This document shows positions 41,899 through 52,560 of a stretch of DNA of 59,217 bases, piece after piece. Source of the DNA: Gnetum montanum. Lineage: Eukaryota; Streptophyta; Gnetopsida; Gnetales; Gnetaceae. A program made the translations under genes and the position numbers. The stretch spans positions 1 to 59,217 of the forward strand of contig MNCI01029717.1 of the NCBI GenBank assembly GCA_015680685.1. Reading direction: 5' to 3'. The first letter of the stretch is position 1; each line of letters starts with the position of its first letter. The notes under the pieces were generated by a model that saw nothing but the letters and a program-made list of their open reading frames with translations, made no database searches and was not told where the DNA came from.

Positions 41899-42669
41899 TG
41901 ATTAGTGGTGAGATACCCCTACACTCAACCATATGAATACGAGCGTTACACACACGATCCAGTCAAACTCCGCAGATGGACTAGTTGTGGCATCTAGACA
42001 ATTAGCCTTAGGTCACCTGCACTAGTATTAGCTTTGTCACATATGGTTTAGTCTAGAGTGAGGTGTATGATGTGTTTCTAACCTAATGCTACTCCTGAAG
42101 GCAATGGAAGATAATATTAACTAAGCTAAGGGAGAAAGGGTGAGAAAATCTAATCTAACCTAAGAGCATCCATTCCTTGATTATTCGTACACATCCTAGA
42201 CTTCATGCATGATTACCACTAGGATTACCAAGTGCAGATCCTAGGTACATACTGGGTTACCAAGTAGTCACACTTAAATGCTTATCATCAAGTCATACTC
42301 ATTCTGTGTTTTAACATGAGTTTAAGGGTGAAAGATATTAACTAGGAAAGTAGTAAATAACAATTAATTAAATGATTAATCTAAGTGAATGCTACAATGA
42401 TGAAGTAATCTCGATCTTTATTGCTAGTCATGTGCACGTCAGAGTACGTCACACTCGAATAAAAGATGTCGTACAATTACAATCACCACACTGCGGGCAT
42501 ACATGGAGAGGAAAAGGGTTGAGAGAAAGAAATTTAAAACTTAAACTAAAACTGACTTACTAACTCCTAATGATCTCTAACTCATTTGTCCACCTCTTAT
42601 TTATAGATGAGGAGACAAGCCATGATATCGCGTATGCGATATTGTGGTCGCCCAAATGATGACTCATCA
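41899..42669 (-). repeat. Element C 5' LTR (771 bp)
   Basis: Plus strand TGATTAGTGGTGAGATACC to CCCAAATGATGACTCATCA. TATA at 42597-42606 (minus). Only two dyads remain in U3 (42623-42642), against four in the 3' LTR. Aligns along its full length with 34577-35406 apart from two deletions. Confidence 0.9.
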
Positions 42670-42674
42670 ATTGT
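42670..42674 (+). repeat. Target-site duplication of element C, right copy
   Basis: ATTGT, identical to 34572-34576. Confidence 0.85.
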
Positions 42675-43458
42675 GTAGTCATTGTTGATAAGTGCCATCT
42701 CATCATGATGCATGGTCTATGTCAACATGTTTACCATGAGTCATGGTTGTGAAAAATGTTATTAAAGACATGTTTGAAAACAAAGGAAGAATGAAGGTTA
42801 TTATAGAAATGAAACCAACGTTACAAATATGATTATAGTTAACATTATATTATCATGAGAAATACATAAACCTAAAATTATAATCAAAAAGATAGAATAA
42901 ATTGAGGTACATTAAAACATCAGAGCTTAGAATCAATTGTTCTACCTTTGTAGGTTTAAAAGGCCTAGGATAAGTAAGATCTGATCTACTAGCAATACCA
43001 AGAATCACCAACAAGAGATAATTAAATAAAAATACTAAGAGAATGTCACATAACACTAGATTAATATCCAAACTTAGGATTTCTAATTTAATATAGAAGT
43101 AATGGTTCACAATAGTAATTCTATTTATTAAATTTCTTGAAAATTAGAAAAGCTTACCAAGGGTCCACTAAATATTATCATGTTGTAGTTCTCTTAGAAA
43201 AATAAATTAAATAACTCTTGTGAAAGAATTAGAAAAAGATAATAATCTCCAAATATATGAAAGTACTAATTCACAACATATGCCACAATCTTAACAACCT
43301 ACTCCTATTAAGAAAACACCAAGTAATTAGTAGTTTTCAAATACAAATTCAAAAAATTGAATACAATCATATTTTATAAAATGATAATAGAACTTTTAAA
43401 AATAAGAATAAAACAAGAACATTTATTAGAAGAATTCACACCTTATTAAAAAAATAAG
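42675..43458. other. Unassigned AT-rich sequence right of element C
   Basis: Continuation of the sequence into which C inserted. No homology recognised. A 20-base motif at 42686-42705 resembles the two ends of a C-type LTR put together (see findings). Confidence 0.35.
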
Positions 43459-44175
43459 NNNNNNNNNNNNNNNNNNNNNNNNNNNNNNNNNNNNNNNNNN
43501 NNNNNNNNNNNNNNNNNNNNNNNNNNNNNNNNNNNNNNNNNNNNNNNNNNNNNNNNNNNNNNNNNNNNNNNNNNNNNNNNNNNNNNNNNNNNNNNNNNNN
43601 NNNNNNNNNNNNNNNNNNNNNNNNNNNNNNNNNNNNNNNNNNNNNNNNNNNNNNNNNNNNNNNNNNNNNNNNNNNNNNNNNNNNNNNNNNNNNNNNNNNN
43701 NNNNNNNNNNNNNNNNNNNNNNNNNNNNNNNNNNNNNNNNNNNNNNNNNNNNNNNNNNNNNNNNNNNNNNNNNNNNNNNNNNNNNNNNNNNNNNNNNNNN
43801 NNNNNNNNNNNNNNNNNNNNNNNNNNNNNNNNNNNNNNNNNNNNNNNNNNNNNNNNNNNNNNNNNNNNNNNNNNNNNNNNNNNNNNNNNNNNNNNNNNNN
43901 NNNNNNNNNNNNNNNNNNNNNNNNNNNNNNNNNNNNNNNNNNNNNNNNNNNNNNNNNNNNNNNNNNNNNNNNNNNNNNNNNNNNNNNNNNNNNNNNNNNN
44001 NNNNNNNNNNNNNNNNNNNNNNNNNNNNNNNNNNNNNNNNNNNNNNNNNNNNNNNNNNNNNNNNNNNNNNNNNNNNNNNNNNNNNNNNNNNNNNNNNNNN
44101 NNNNNNNNNNNNNNNNNNNNNNNNNNNNNNNNNNNNNNNNNNNNNNNNNNNNNNNNNNNNNNNNNNNNNNNNNNN
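43459..44175. other. Assembly gap (717 N)
   Basis: Unknown bases. The sequence resumes within an RT domain, so the gap probably hides gag, protease and most of RT of relic G, or a junction between elements. Confidence 0.95.
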
Positions 44176-45760
44176 TTCATGGATAATTTCTCCACCTATG
44201 GCTCTAACTTTGAGCAAGACTTAGACCAATTAAAGTAAGTGTTAAAGAGGTGTGAAAGATAAATCTAAAGCTAAACTGGTAGAGGAGCCACCTCATGATC
44301 TATGAAGGCACATTCTTAGGGCATATGATTTTAGAAAAAAACATTAAGGTTAACTTGAAGAAGATCAAGGTCATCCAAGAAAATAAATAGAGACCTCAAA
44401 CAATGAAGAATGGGAGGTCATCATCAAACATATAGGGTACTATTGGTACTTCATTGAAATTTGTTTCAAGATTTCCAAACCATTGGTATAGCTTATAAAG
44501 AAGAATGCATCCTTTAACTAGACATAGTATTGTGAGAAGACATTGGAGCTTCTCAAATAGAAGCTTGTGGAGACTCCATTCTATAAGCACTTGACTAGTC
44601 CAAACCATTTCACATTATAATGGATGTATCCAATTATGCATTAGGAGTTATGCTCATGCAAATGGATGAGAGTTCTTTAATATGTGCATGAAGGAACATG
44701 TGGTGGTCATTATGTGAAAGAGTGAATTGCTATCAAAATGATCATCATCAAATTCTTCTAGCTAACTCTCATCAACATCAATTTGTTAAGTCTTACAAGA
44801 ATTATCAAAGAGATGGTAGGGTATCAACAGAATTTGTAGGACTATAATAATAGATATAACCACTAGAGTCTTTTGATCTATAAGAGATTGATTGCATGGG
44901 TTCATCACCTCTTTTTTGAATTATAAATCATACATTATCATGGTCTTGGATTATTGTACAAAGTAGGTCAAAGAAACTATGATAACCGTTTCCATTGTAA
45001 CAACTATTGTTAAATTCTTTTAGTAGGACATGATAAATAGATTTGAAGTGCCTTATGCACTTATATCTAACAATGAAACTCATTTCACTAGGCTAGCTTT
45101 CAAGAAGTTAATGTAATGCTTAGAGGTAGAACATAAGTAAACAATACCATATCACCCCCAAGCCAATGGATAAGTTGATGTTACTAACTAGGAAATAACT
45201 AGAATACTAACATGCATAGTTGGTAAATATAGGAGAAATTGAGGCACCAAACTTAATGATTCTTTATGGGTTTATAGATCAACATAGAAACTTCCTATTG
45301 GTTACATCTCATATGAGCTAATGTAGGGAAAATTACCTAAATTGCTTATGCAAACTAAACTTCGTATACTTAACATCACTTGTGATTTGAACTTGAATCT
45401 TACCTTAATACAACAAGTGACATTGGTGAATCTAAATATGGTAAGTAAAAATACAATGATAGGCCTTATGCACAATGAAGTTCATAAATACTATAATAAT
45501 ATGAGACATGACCTAAAATTTAGATGCTTGGATCTTCAACTATGACATAAGGTCCTTTATCATAAACCAAATCAAATACATCAAAGTAATAAATTTCAAA
45601 TGCTATGAAAAGGACCATACATAATTCATGTAGTTTATAGTTCTAGTATCTTATAGATTTATCATACTTCAAATCCACAAAGACTTATTCTTATCAACAT
45701 CCAATAAATAAAGTCATTCCATGAACCTTGTAGGAATAATGCCTTTAATACCTCTAATAA
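44176..45760 (+). pseudogene. Element G pol relic: RT end, RNase H start, integrase
   Basis: Starts with FMDNFSTYGSNFEQDL (44176), the catalytic box with the second Asp changed to Asn. RT connection follows to about 44620, then MDVSNYALGVMLMQMDE (start of RNase H). At about 44680 it jumps to VHEGTCGGHYVKE, the integrase zinc domain, so the rest of RNase H is deleted. Integrase core: ALISNNETHFT (about 45058-45090, Asp to Asn), YHPQANG and TN-EITRILT (about 45150-45215). The C-terminal domain is open at 45342-45545, then KGPYIIH (about 45610). Many stops. Same family as A and B. Confidence 0.8.
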
Positions 45761-46214
45761 TGTTATTCCAAAGTCCATCTTTTGCATCCTCTCTTTAAAA
45801 CTCAATCATTAGTGGAGTTTTGTCATTTGAACTAAGCTAAGTATAACTTTTATGCATTTTTGTTTTATAATTTTTTGTAATTTTATAATTTCTTAAATAT
45901 TTTTTGGTTATTTTTTATTTTCTAATTCTTCATATATTTTTCATTTCTTCATATTTTCTAATTTCTTCTATAACTTTTTAATTTCAAGTTATTTAAAATT
46001 CCTTTAATAAATTATCTCTTGTGTGTAAAACCCAACCTTGTTATTTGCATTATGTCATATACTATTAGAATATCATATGAATAATTATGCAAAAATAAAG
46101 AGATCACATAATTCATCTCTCCATCTCTATAAATAAATGTTCCTTTTCATGGAAATAATATTATTCTTATCACATAAACACTAAAAATGAACCCACATGT
46201 CCACAACATTAAGC
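45761..46214. other. AT-rich 3' region of relic G
   Basis: T-rich noncoding sequence following the pol end (ISGVLSFEL at about 45805), comparable in place to the 3' region of A and B. No conserved block is seen before element D interrupts at 46220. Confidence 0.45.
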
Positions 46215-46219
46215 ACTGT
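46215..46219 (+). repeat. Target-site duplication of element D, left copy
   Basis: ACTGT here, ACTAT at 56160-56164: four of five bases agree, the difference being one transition. Confidence 0.7.
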
Positions 46220-47073
46220 TGATGAGCGACGAGGTACCCCTATGCCCAACCATATAAATCACTAAGGCGTTATGCACAATCCAGTTGAATTCCATGGAAC
46301 TATAGTTATCTCATACACTCATTTCTGTAGGAACTGAAATAGCATTGAGAATGTTCATTGTCTTCCCAACTACACTTGTGAAGTTCAAGGGTATAGTTTA
46401 AGTGTAATTGAGGTATATGATTTTTCTTACTTTATACTTTATGGATTTGGCTTCCTACAATAAGAATGAAGAGTAGAGTAATTAAGAATCTAATGCATCT
46501 ATTACCTAGCTAGCCTAACACAAGTAATCACCCCACTTTCCTAAAGGGATATAGCATTGCTGGGCTACCAAACGTTAAGCGTTGCTGGGTTACCAAGTAC
46601 TATATGAAAGCTTGAAGTGGTCGTGCTCGTGTTCATTAATCAACTGGAAATAAATTACTTAATTCAAATACATTAAAGTTAAGAGCAATAAAGCAAAGTG
46701 CAATAAAGAAAATATTAAGCTATTCTTAGTGCTACAAGGATTGTCAAAATAGTTCATTTTATTTCCACCACACTATTGTGCTTAGGTACATCAATGCTCA
46801 AACAAAGAACCATACACACTTTAGACTCCTTTTGAGGGCACTCAAAAAATATTCTAACTTTAAGGAGAAGAAACCGCAAGAGATTCACTACCTTGCTTAA
46901 AAACTAAAAATGACTAATGAAAAACTTCTAAAAACTGGAGTCCTAGCACGATATTTATAGGCTTAGGATATATACCCCGACATCAGATCTAGGCTTTAAC
47001 GTTGCATACGCAATGTCGTGGCCTCGACATCACATATCCAACATCACAACCAACATCAAACAGTGATTCATCA
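46220..47073 (-). repeat. Element D 3' LTR (854 bp)
   Basis: Plus strand TGATGAGCGACGAGGTACC to CAGTGATTCATCA. TATA on the minus strand at 46951-46961 (CCTATAAATAT). U3 carries GATGTTG/GACATC-type repeats instead of GATATC dyads. It has about 45 bases of U3 (around 47005-47045) that the 5' LTR lacks. Confidence 0.9.
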
Positions 47074-47150
47074 TACCCCCACAACTAAATGAAAACTCAT
47101 CCTTGAGTGAAGAAGAGGAGGAACAAGTTCTTTACAACATAACATATTAG
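47074..47150 (-). promoter_or_regulatory. Element D PPT and conserved pre-PPT segment
   Basis: Minus strand CTCAAGGATGAGTTTTCATT, TAGTTGTGGGGGTA, then the LTR. Same order as A, B and C. Confidence 0.78.
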
Positions 47151-49059
47151 GCATGTATGGGATTATTGCCTAACATGAAAAACTGACTCAGATGAAATAG
47201 ACATACAAAATCTGAGTGCCCAAGTGTACAGAATTACAATTTTTACAACATTGGTGTTCATTATAGGAGAAGTGAACACCCTCGATAACACTGACATCTA
47301 ACACCTCTTAGCAGTAGAAGAATGAGAAAAAGAGAGAGAAGAGATCCAACGATCATGAACAGTCCTCATTGTGTGGTACTGCTACATCACCCTTGGTGAA
47401 GATAGTCCTGCTTCTAGTCCATGCCTCCCACTGCAATCACAATGGAATCATGAATTAGTATGCAATGTGTAACACATAACTATTAAATGCCTTGTCTCGT
47501 GAGTTGTTAAACTTAGCTAGGTTGTGATTGTGGTTAATTGGTTCCTTGAGTAGTGTTAGTAGGAAGGCTGACAGATAGGATCAATTAAATTAAGTGTCCA
47601 TTTGAAAAAAATTCAATACAAGGAAATAGTTGAAGAGGGTATAATATATCACAACAATAAAAAGAAAAATTCATTAAAAACTATTGTGAAGATGTGCACA
47701 ATTGGATGTCATTGATGGGGTAAACAAAAAAAAATTAATTATAAAAATGTCTAAGGGTAAGGAACTTAACTAACCCAACCAAAAGATATGTAAGTGGGTC
47801 CTCCCCAAAGCAAGCATAGGCCTTTTATGCCCTTGCATAACTTCAAACTAAGGAGTTTCTAGGCTCCGTGGATGATTAATGGTTACAAAATGTTAAGTAC
47901 AAAAACCCAGAAGTAACTAACTAAGAATTCTGGCATATTAAACCAAGACATTGAATCAAAACATGAAACTGGCAATGAGGTGGAACATGGAAAGCATAGG
48001 TGGATGAGAGAGAGAGTGGAATGGAGTTCCTAATTATAGTCACATGAAGTTCCTTGTGAATTTTATGGTTAAATAAATTGATAGGATCCATCCTTAGTCC
48101 AAACCAAAACCAACCACTTTCAATGACTTCACATCAACATTCTAAGACCAATACATCCCCTGAGACATAACAGTGCTTCCACAAAACAACCATCATTCCT
48201 TATTAAAGAAAAAGTAGGAAGTAAGAATGGACCTTAGTTAGAGGGGACTTGTCTGATAACTAGTGCTTGTAGCCTATTTATTTTATCTAAGGGGTGTGCT
48301 TTGAATTCCCATTATGTTTTTTTTTAATGGACACCACACCATGCAAAGATACATGCATGCATTTTTTCCAAGGGGTGTGCTTTGAATCCTCATCATTTTG
48401 TTTTATTTTTTTTTATTTTTTCTGATGAGAACCACACCATGTAAGGACTTATTCAACTTCCTTTTATTGGATGACATAAAATAGTAAGAAGTCCATAAAA
48501 CACACAGGCACATAGGAAAATAGAAAAGTACAAAGAATACCAAATCCCCTTGAAACCACACCCTATTTAAACCTTTGAATCCTTTTCAATTCTGAAAACT
48601 ACCAAAGTCACAAATTGGTTAAAGTTTTATTAATGAAAAAGGGATTGCACATTTTCAAAACAAGGAAAACTATAGAATGTGTGGATGGGTGGATGTTGTG
48701 GACTCACTGCTTGTTACATGAAAAAGAAACCATGTCCTAATTATCCATAACAAAATTCAAAGCCAAAAACCATATACCAATAATCAAATAACAAGAATAG
48801 TACATACCACCATCAAGGAATGCATTACCAATGTACCTGGCACTTATTAACAAAAAGCTAGAAAATCACACCAAACAAAACAAAACATAGAAGAAAGTGT
48901 AAACTATTCAAGAAATATCAAATGTACTAACGATGGTGTAAAACAAAAAATTAAAAAGGATTAATAACATAAAAATAAAAAGATGTAAAACAAAATGTTG
49001 TAAAATGAAAAATGTATAAAACGAAAAAAAGTTTAAAAAATGAAAAGTTTCTTGAATGG
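47151..49059 (-). other. Element D 3' noncoding region
   Basis: No conserved protein. Holds the purine-rich block at 47792-47840 and two tandem copies of the hairpin-like block at 48289-48350 and 48370-48449 (plus strand AAGGGGTGTGCTTTGAAT ... ACCACACCATG). The remainder is A/T-rich. Confidence 0.65.
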
Positions 49060-50529
49060 TTAGCATGGTTGGCCATCTCCCCCATGACTAAGTTGAGAGG
49101 AGGAGATCTAAAATATTGAGTGTGGTTGTCCATTAGATGAGGTGCTTGTTGTGTTAGTTGGCATATGCTCATGGAAAGGTTTAATTTGTTGGCTGTTGAA
49201 CAACTATTTCTTTTTTGGGCTCTCAGATTTATAGATCATCATGACCCCTGAAGGAAAAGTTTCATAAATGATGTAAGGTCCTTCCCACAATGTTTGGAAC
49301 TTAGTTCATTGAGGTACGTGTGTGGGGTTTCAGTAGAGAACCTTATCTCCTGGTTGAAATTTGACTTTTCTAATTTTTAAGTCAAGATCTTTTTGTTATA
49401 AGCCTTGTGCAACTCATTAGATGATAAAGCTACTAATCAGTTTTTGTCTAACAAGTTGAGATTCATTAATCTTTCTTTTTGGGCTAGACTTAAGTCAAGG
49501 TCAAGGTCATAAGCTGTTGAAAGTATATGAAGTTCAGATTAAATAGGAAGTATTGGTAGTTTGCCATACACAAGCTCATAGGGAGAGTAGCCTATAGGAA
49601 GTTTCCAAGTTGAGCGGTAGGCCGAAAGGGCATCATTGAGTTTTGTGCTCTAGTCCCTCCTATACTTGCTAACAATTCTTGTTAGTATTCTTGTGATTTC
49701 TGTATTAGTAACCTCAACTTGACCATTAGCTTGGGGATGGTAAAGTGTTATGAGTTTGTGTTCAACCCCCAAGCATTGCATGAGCTTCCAAAAATTAGTG
49801 TGTATAAAATGAGTTCCATTATTAAAAAGTAATGCATGTGGCATACCAAACCTATTTACAACATTTTTTTGTACAAATTGAGCAATAGTAAAGGATGTAC
49901 AATCAATGACGGCTACTACTTCTATCCATCTCATACAATAGTCAACAACAACTATGATGTATGGCTTTCCATTTGACATGAGCATGATGGGATCCATGAA
50001 ATCAATGCCCTAGATGTTGAATGGTTCTAAAGGTTGAATCCATTATTGAGGTTTCTCCATTCAAGAATTCATTCTACCATCTTGTTGGCATCATTCACAA
50101 GAGCAAATGAAATAGTAAGCATCCCTGAAGAGTATTGGCCAATAGTACCTTACCATCAGGATTTTAATGGCTGTGTGTCTCCTAGCATAGTGTCCTCCAC
50201 AAGGACCTTCATGAGCATCTTAGAAAACGTGTAGTTGATCAACATCAAAAACACACCAGTAAACTAGGTCATCAGCACAGACCTTGTAGAGGTGTCCATT
50301 GATTTCTATGAAGTGCTTTACCTCATGAAGAAACTGCTATTTCTTCCGATGGTCCAACCCTTATGGCATCTGCTAAGTGAGAAGATAGGTAAGAATGTTA
50401 TCATACCATTCTGGCTAATTGGGCATTTGTTCAGTTATTACTCTAGCAAAGAGGAGTTCATCAGGAAATGTATTAGATAATGGGCTTTTTTTCTCTTTGT
50501 CATTGCATCGCAACTAAGAAAAGTAATTA
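49060..50529 (-). pseudogene. Element D integrase
   Basis: Minus strand. The N-terminal zinc domain is weak (DAHEGPCGGHYARR-type near 50190-50220). The core is open at 49650-49997: a first Asp in GIDFMDPIM just upstream (about 50000), KPYIIVVVDYCMRWIEVVAV, LLFNNGTHF (second Asp changed to Asn), GVEHKLITLYHPQANGQVEV with the catalytic Glu, and ITRILTRIVSKYRRD. The C-terminal domain extends to 49060 and ends in QLSHGGDG as in B. Stops are fewer than in A. Confidence 0.86.
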
Positions 50530-50880
50530 GCAACCACATTCTCAATGTCCTTTCAATCTACCATTGTAAGATCAAATTCCTGCAAGATCACTAGCCACTG
50601 TATGACATGGGGGCTCAACATTGGCTTGTTCATTAGGAAGTGGATGGCACTGTGGCCTGTGTGCACAAACACCTTGTATCCAAGCACATAATGCCTAAAC
50701 TTTTCTAGAATAAACACCATAGCCATCAATTCTTTCTCTATGGTGGTGTAGTTCAATTGTGCACCCACAACTTCAATTAATGTCATGGATATAATATGGA
50801 TGTTTTTTGTCATCTAACTACATCAGCACAGCTCTTAAGGCATAATTTGATGCATCTATCATGATATGAAATGGTCTAGA
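50530..50880 (-). pseudogene. Element D RNase H
   Basis: Minus strand. MIDASNYALRAVL (about 50870-50835; first Asp), then open at 50553-50813 with TLIEVVGAQLNYTTIEKELM (Glu), GYKVFVHTGHSAIHFL (catalytic Asp of HTDH changed to Gly) and QEFDLTMVD at the end, followed by a KDIENVVANYF-like remnant. The changed HTDH box would inactivate it. Confidence 0.85.
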
Positions 50881-51842
50881 CCAATCAGGTTCCTGTAGAA
50901 TTGGAGTTTCTGCAAGCCTTTGTTTTAGTTGTTAGGATGCTTTTTCACATACTGCAGTCTAGATGAAGGAACCATCTTTCTTTGTTAGCTTAACCAACAA
51001 TTTTGTGATCTTAGAGAAATTTGCTATGAATCATCGGTAGTAGCTAGTGTATCCAAGGAATGACTGAACATCTTTAACTATTTTCAGCTAGTGGGTTATT
51101 CCTTGGATGACCCTTATTTTTTTAGGGTCCACCTCAATTCCTACTTGCAAGATTTTGTGCCCTAGTATAATGTCGTCTTGGACCATGAGATGACTTTTTT
51201 GCCAATTGAGCCACAAGTTAGTTTTGACACATCATTTTAGCACTTGCTCAAGGCAATCCAAGGTTTGCTCAAATGTAGCTCTATAGGTGGATAAGTCATC
51301 TATTAATACTTCTACACCACTACTGATCTACTGTTGAAAAGTGCTCAGGACCAGTCGTTGAAATGTGGTAGGCACATTGCATAGACCAAATAGCATCTTA
51401 TGATATGCAAAAGTCCCCCAAGGACTCATGAACATTATCTTTGCTTGGTCCTCTGGTGTAATTTGAATTTGGTTATAGCCATTATAATCAGCTAGGAAGC
51501 TATACCAACAATGCCCTGATATTATGTGTAGTGCCTAGTTAACAAATGACAATTGAAAATGATCTTTGAATGTTGCCATATTCAGTAGCCTGAAATTTAT
51601 GCAGACCTACCACTTACCATCTTTCTTTGGTACAATTATGAGTGGACTAACCCACTCACTATTCGTAATGGGATAGATGAACCTTGCCTTAAGGAGTTGC
51701 TCGATTTCCTCCTTGATGATTTGCTTCAATTTGGGGTTGAACCGCCTCTATGGTTGTCATTTTGGCTACATGGCTAGGTTGGTGTAAATGTGATGTTGGC
51801 ATATCCTAGGATCAATCCTTGTAAGTTTAGGATATGACCAAG
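50881..51842 (-). pseudogene. Element D reverse transcriptase
   Basis: Minus strand. NPKLKQIIKEEIEQLLKARF, YPITNSEWVSPLIIVPKKDG (about 51740-51610), INFRLLNMATFKDHF, GYNQIQITPEDQAKIMF, GTFAYHKMLFGLCNVPTTFQ and the catalytic box LIDDLSTYR (about 51310-51285), where FMDD has become LIDD. The connection has LGHKILQVGIEVDPKKI and QSFLGYTSYYR. Stops are rather few, many at former Trp/Gln codons. The part upstream of about 51842 is disturbed by the inverted duplication. Confidence 0.87.
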
Positions 51843-52334
51843 CAAAAGCTACTAACCATCTTTCAACTACTTTCAATAGCATCTCTTTCTATTCTAAAGA
51901 AAGTCTTGCATTGATTATAACCAACTTCTTATTTTTCAAAAACACGTATTCCATTCAAGCCAGTAACATTTTTAGCTCAAGGGGCTATTGCTTAAAGTTC
52001 TTAGGAATTTCCAACTTTTCCTAATAGGTATTATCATTTGTATCATCAGAGAGTTGGTGATGAACTTACTCTAGTTTATTCATGCTCNCGAGCATGAATA
52101 AACTAGAGTAAGTTCATCACCAACTCTCTGATGATACAAATGATAATACCTATTAGGAAGAGTTGGAAATTCCTAAGAACTTTAAGCAATAGCCCCTTGA
52201 GCTAAAAATGTTACTGGCTTGAATGGAATACGTGTTTTTAAAAAATAAGAAGTTGGTTATAATCAATGCAAGACTTTCTTTAGAATAGAAAGAGATGCTG
52301 TTGAAAGTAGTTGAAAGATGGTTAGTAGCTTTTG
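51843..52334. repeat. Inverted duplication of about 245 bp around a single N
   Basis: 51843-52087 and 52089-52334 are reverse complements with only a few differences, meeting at the N at 52088. Another N ends the right arm at 52335. It sits between protease and RT of element D and replaces sequence expected there. Arms this similar next to Ns, in an otherwise old element, indicate a scaffolding or gap-filling error rather than a biological palindrome. Confidence 0.8.
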
Positions 52335-52335
52335 N

Positions 52336-52560
52336 CGATTCCAATATGATGTTGCTCTTCTTAAGAGAAGGCAGATTCTAGGAAATGTACATCTCATGAG
52401 AAATTAAATTAATACCAGAACTTGGATCAGGTAGAGCCTTGCATGGTTCATACCTAGTAATCTACAAATAAATCAAGGGACTTCTAGGATTGGCTAATTT
52501 CCTGGGAAGGTTTCTTGCACAGATCCAATCAAACATAGTATGAATGAGCATTACACTATA
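52336..52560 (-). pseudogene. Element D protease fragment
   Basis: Minus strand: KLASPRSPLIYL-type segment, then EPCKALPDPSSGINLIS (about 52455-52400), where B has ALLDSGSGVNLIS; the catalytic D-S-G is now D-P-S. It continues NLPSLKKSNIILES to the N at 52335. The C-terminal half is missing because of the inverted duplication. Confidence 0.75.

Larger units (their letters stand above)
34577..42669 (-). mobile_element. Element C: pol-less gypsy element with gag and a Transposase_32-like ORF
   Basis: Two LTRs (41899-42669 as 5' and 34577-35406 as 3', minus strand), bounded by a perfect ATTGT duplication, total 8093 bp. Inside, in minus-strand order: shortened gag, 3' noncoding blocks, internal U3-like promoter, a long extra ORF and the PPT. 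No protease, RT, RNase H or integrase is present: gag runs out near 40130 and family 3' noncoding sequence follows by 39900. The perfect duplication shows it inserted as a unit, so it must have used enzymes from a related element. The LTRs differ by many substitutions and two larger indels, so the insertion is old. Confidence 0.9.

Noticed and set aside
43426-44217. Long minus-strand open frames across the N gap
   Set aside because: They are made almost only of unknown residues from the 717 Ns; no evidence of coding.
51843-52334. A biological palindrome or MITE in element D
   Set aside because: Arms are nearly identical while the element is old, and it is centred on an N; an assembly error is simpler.
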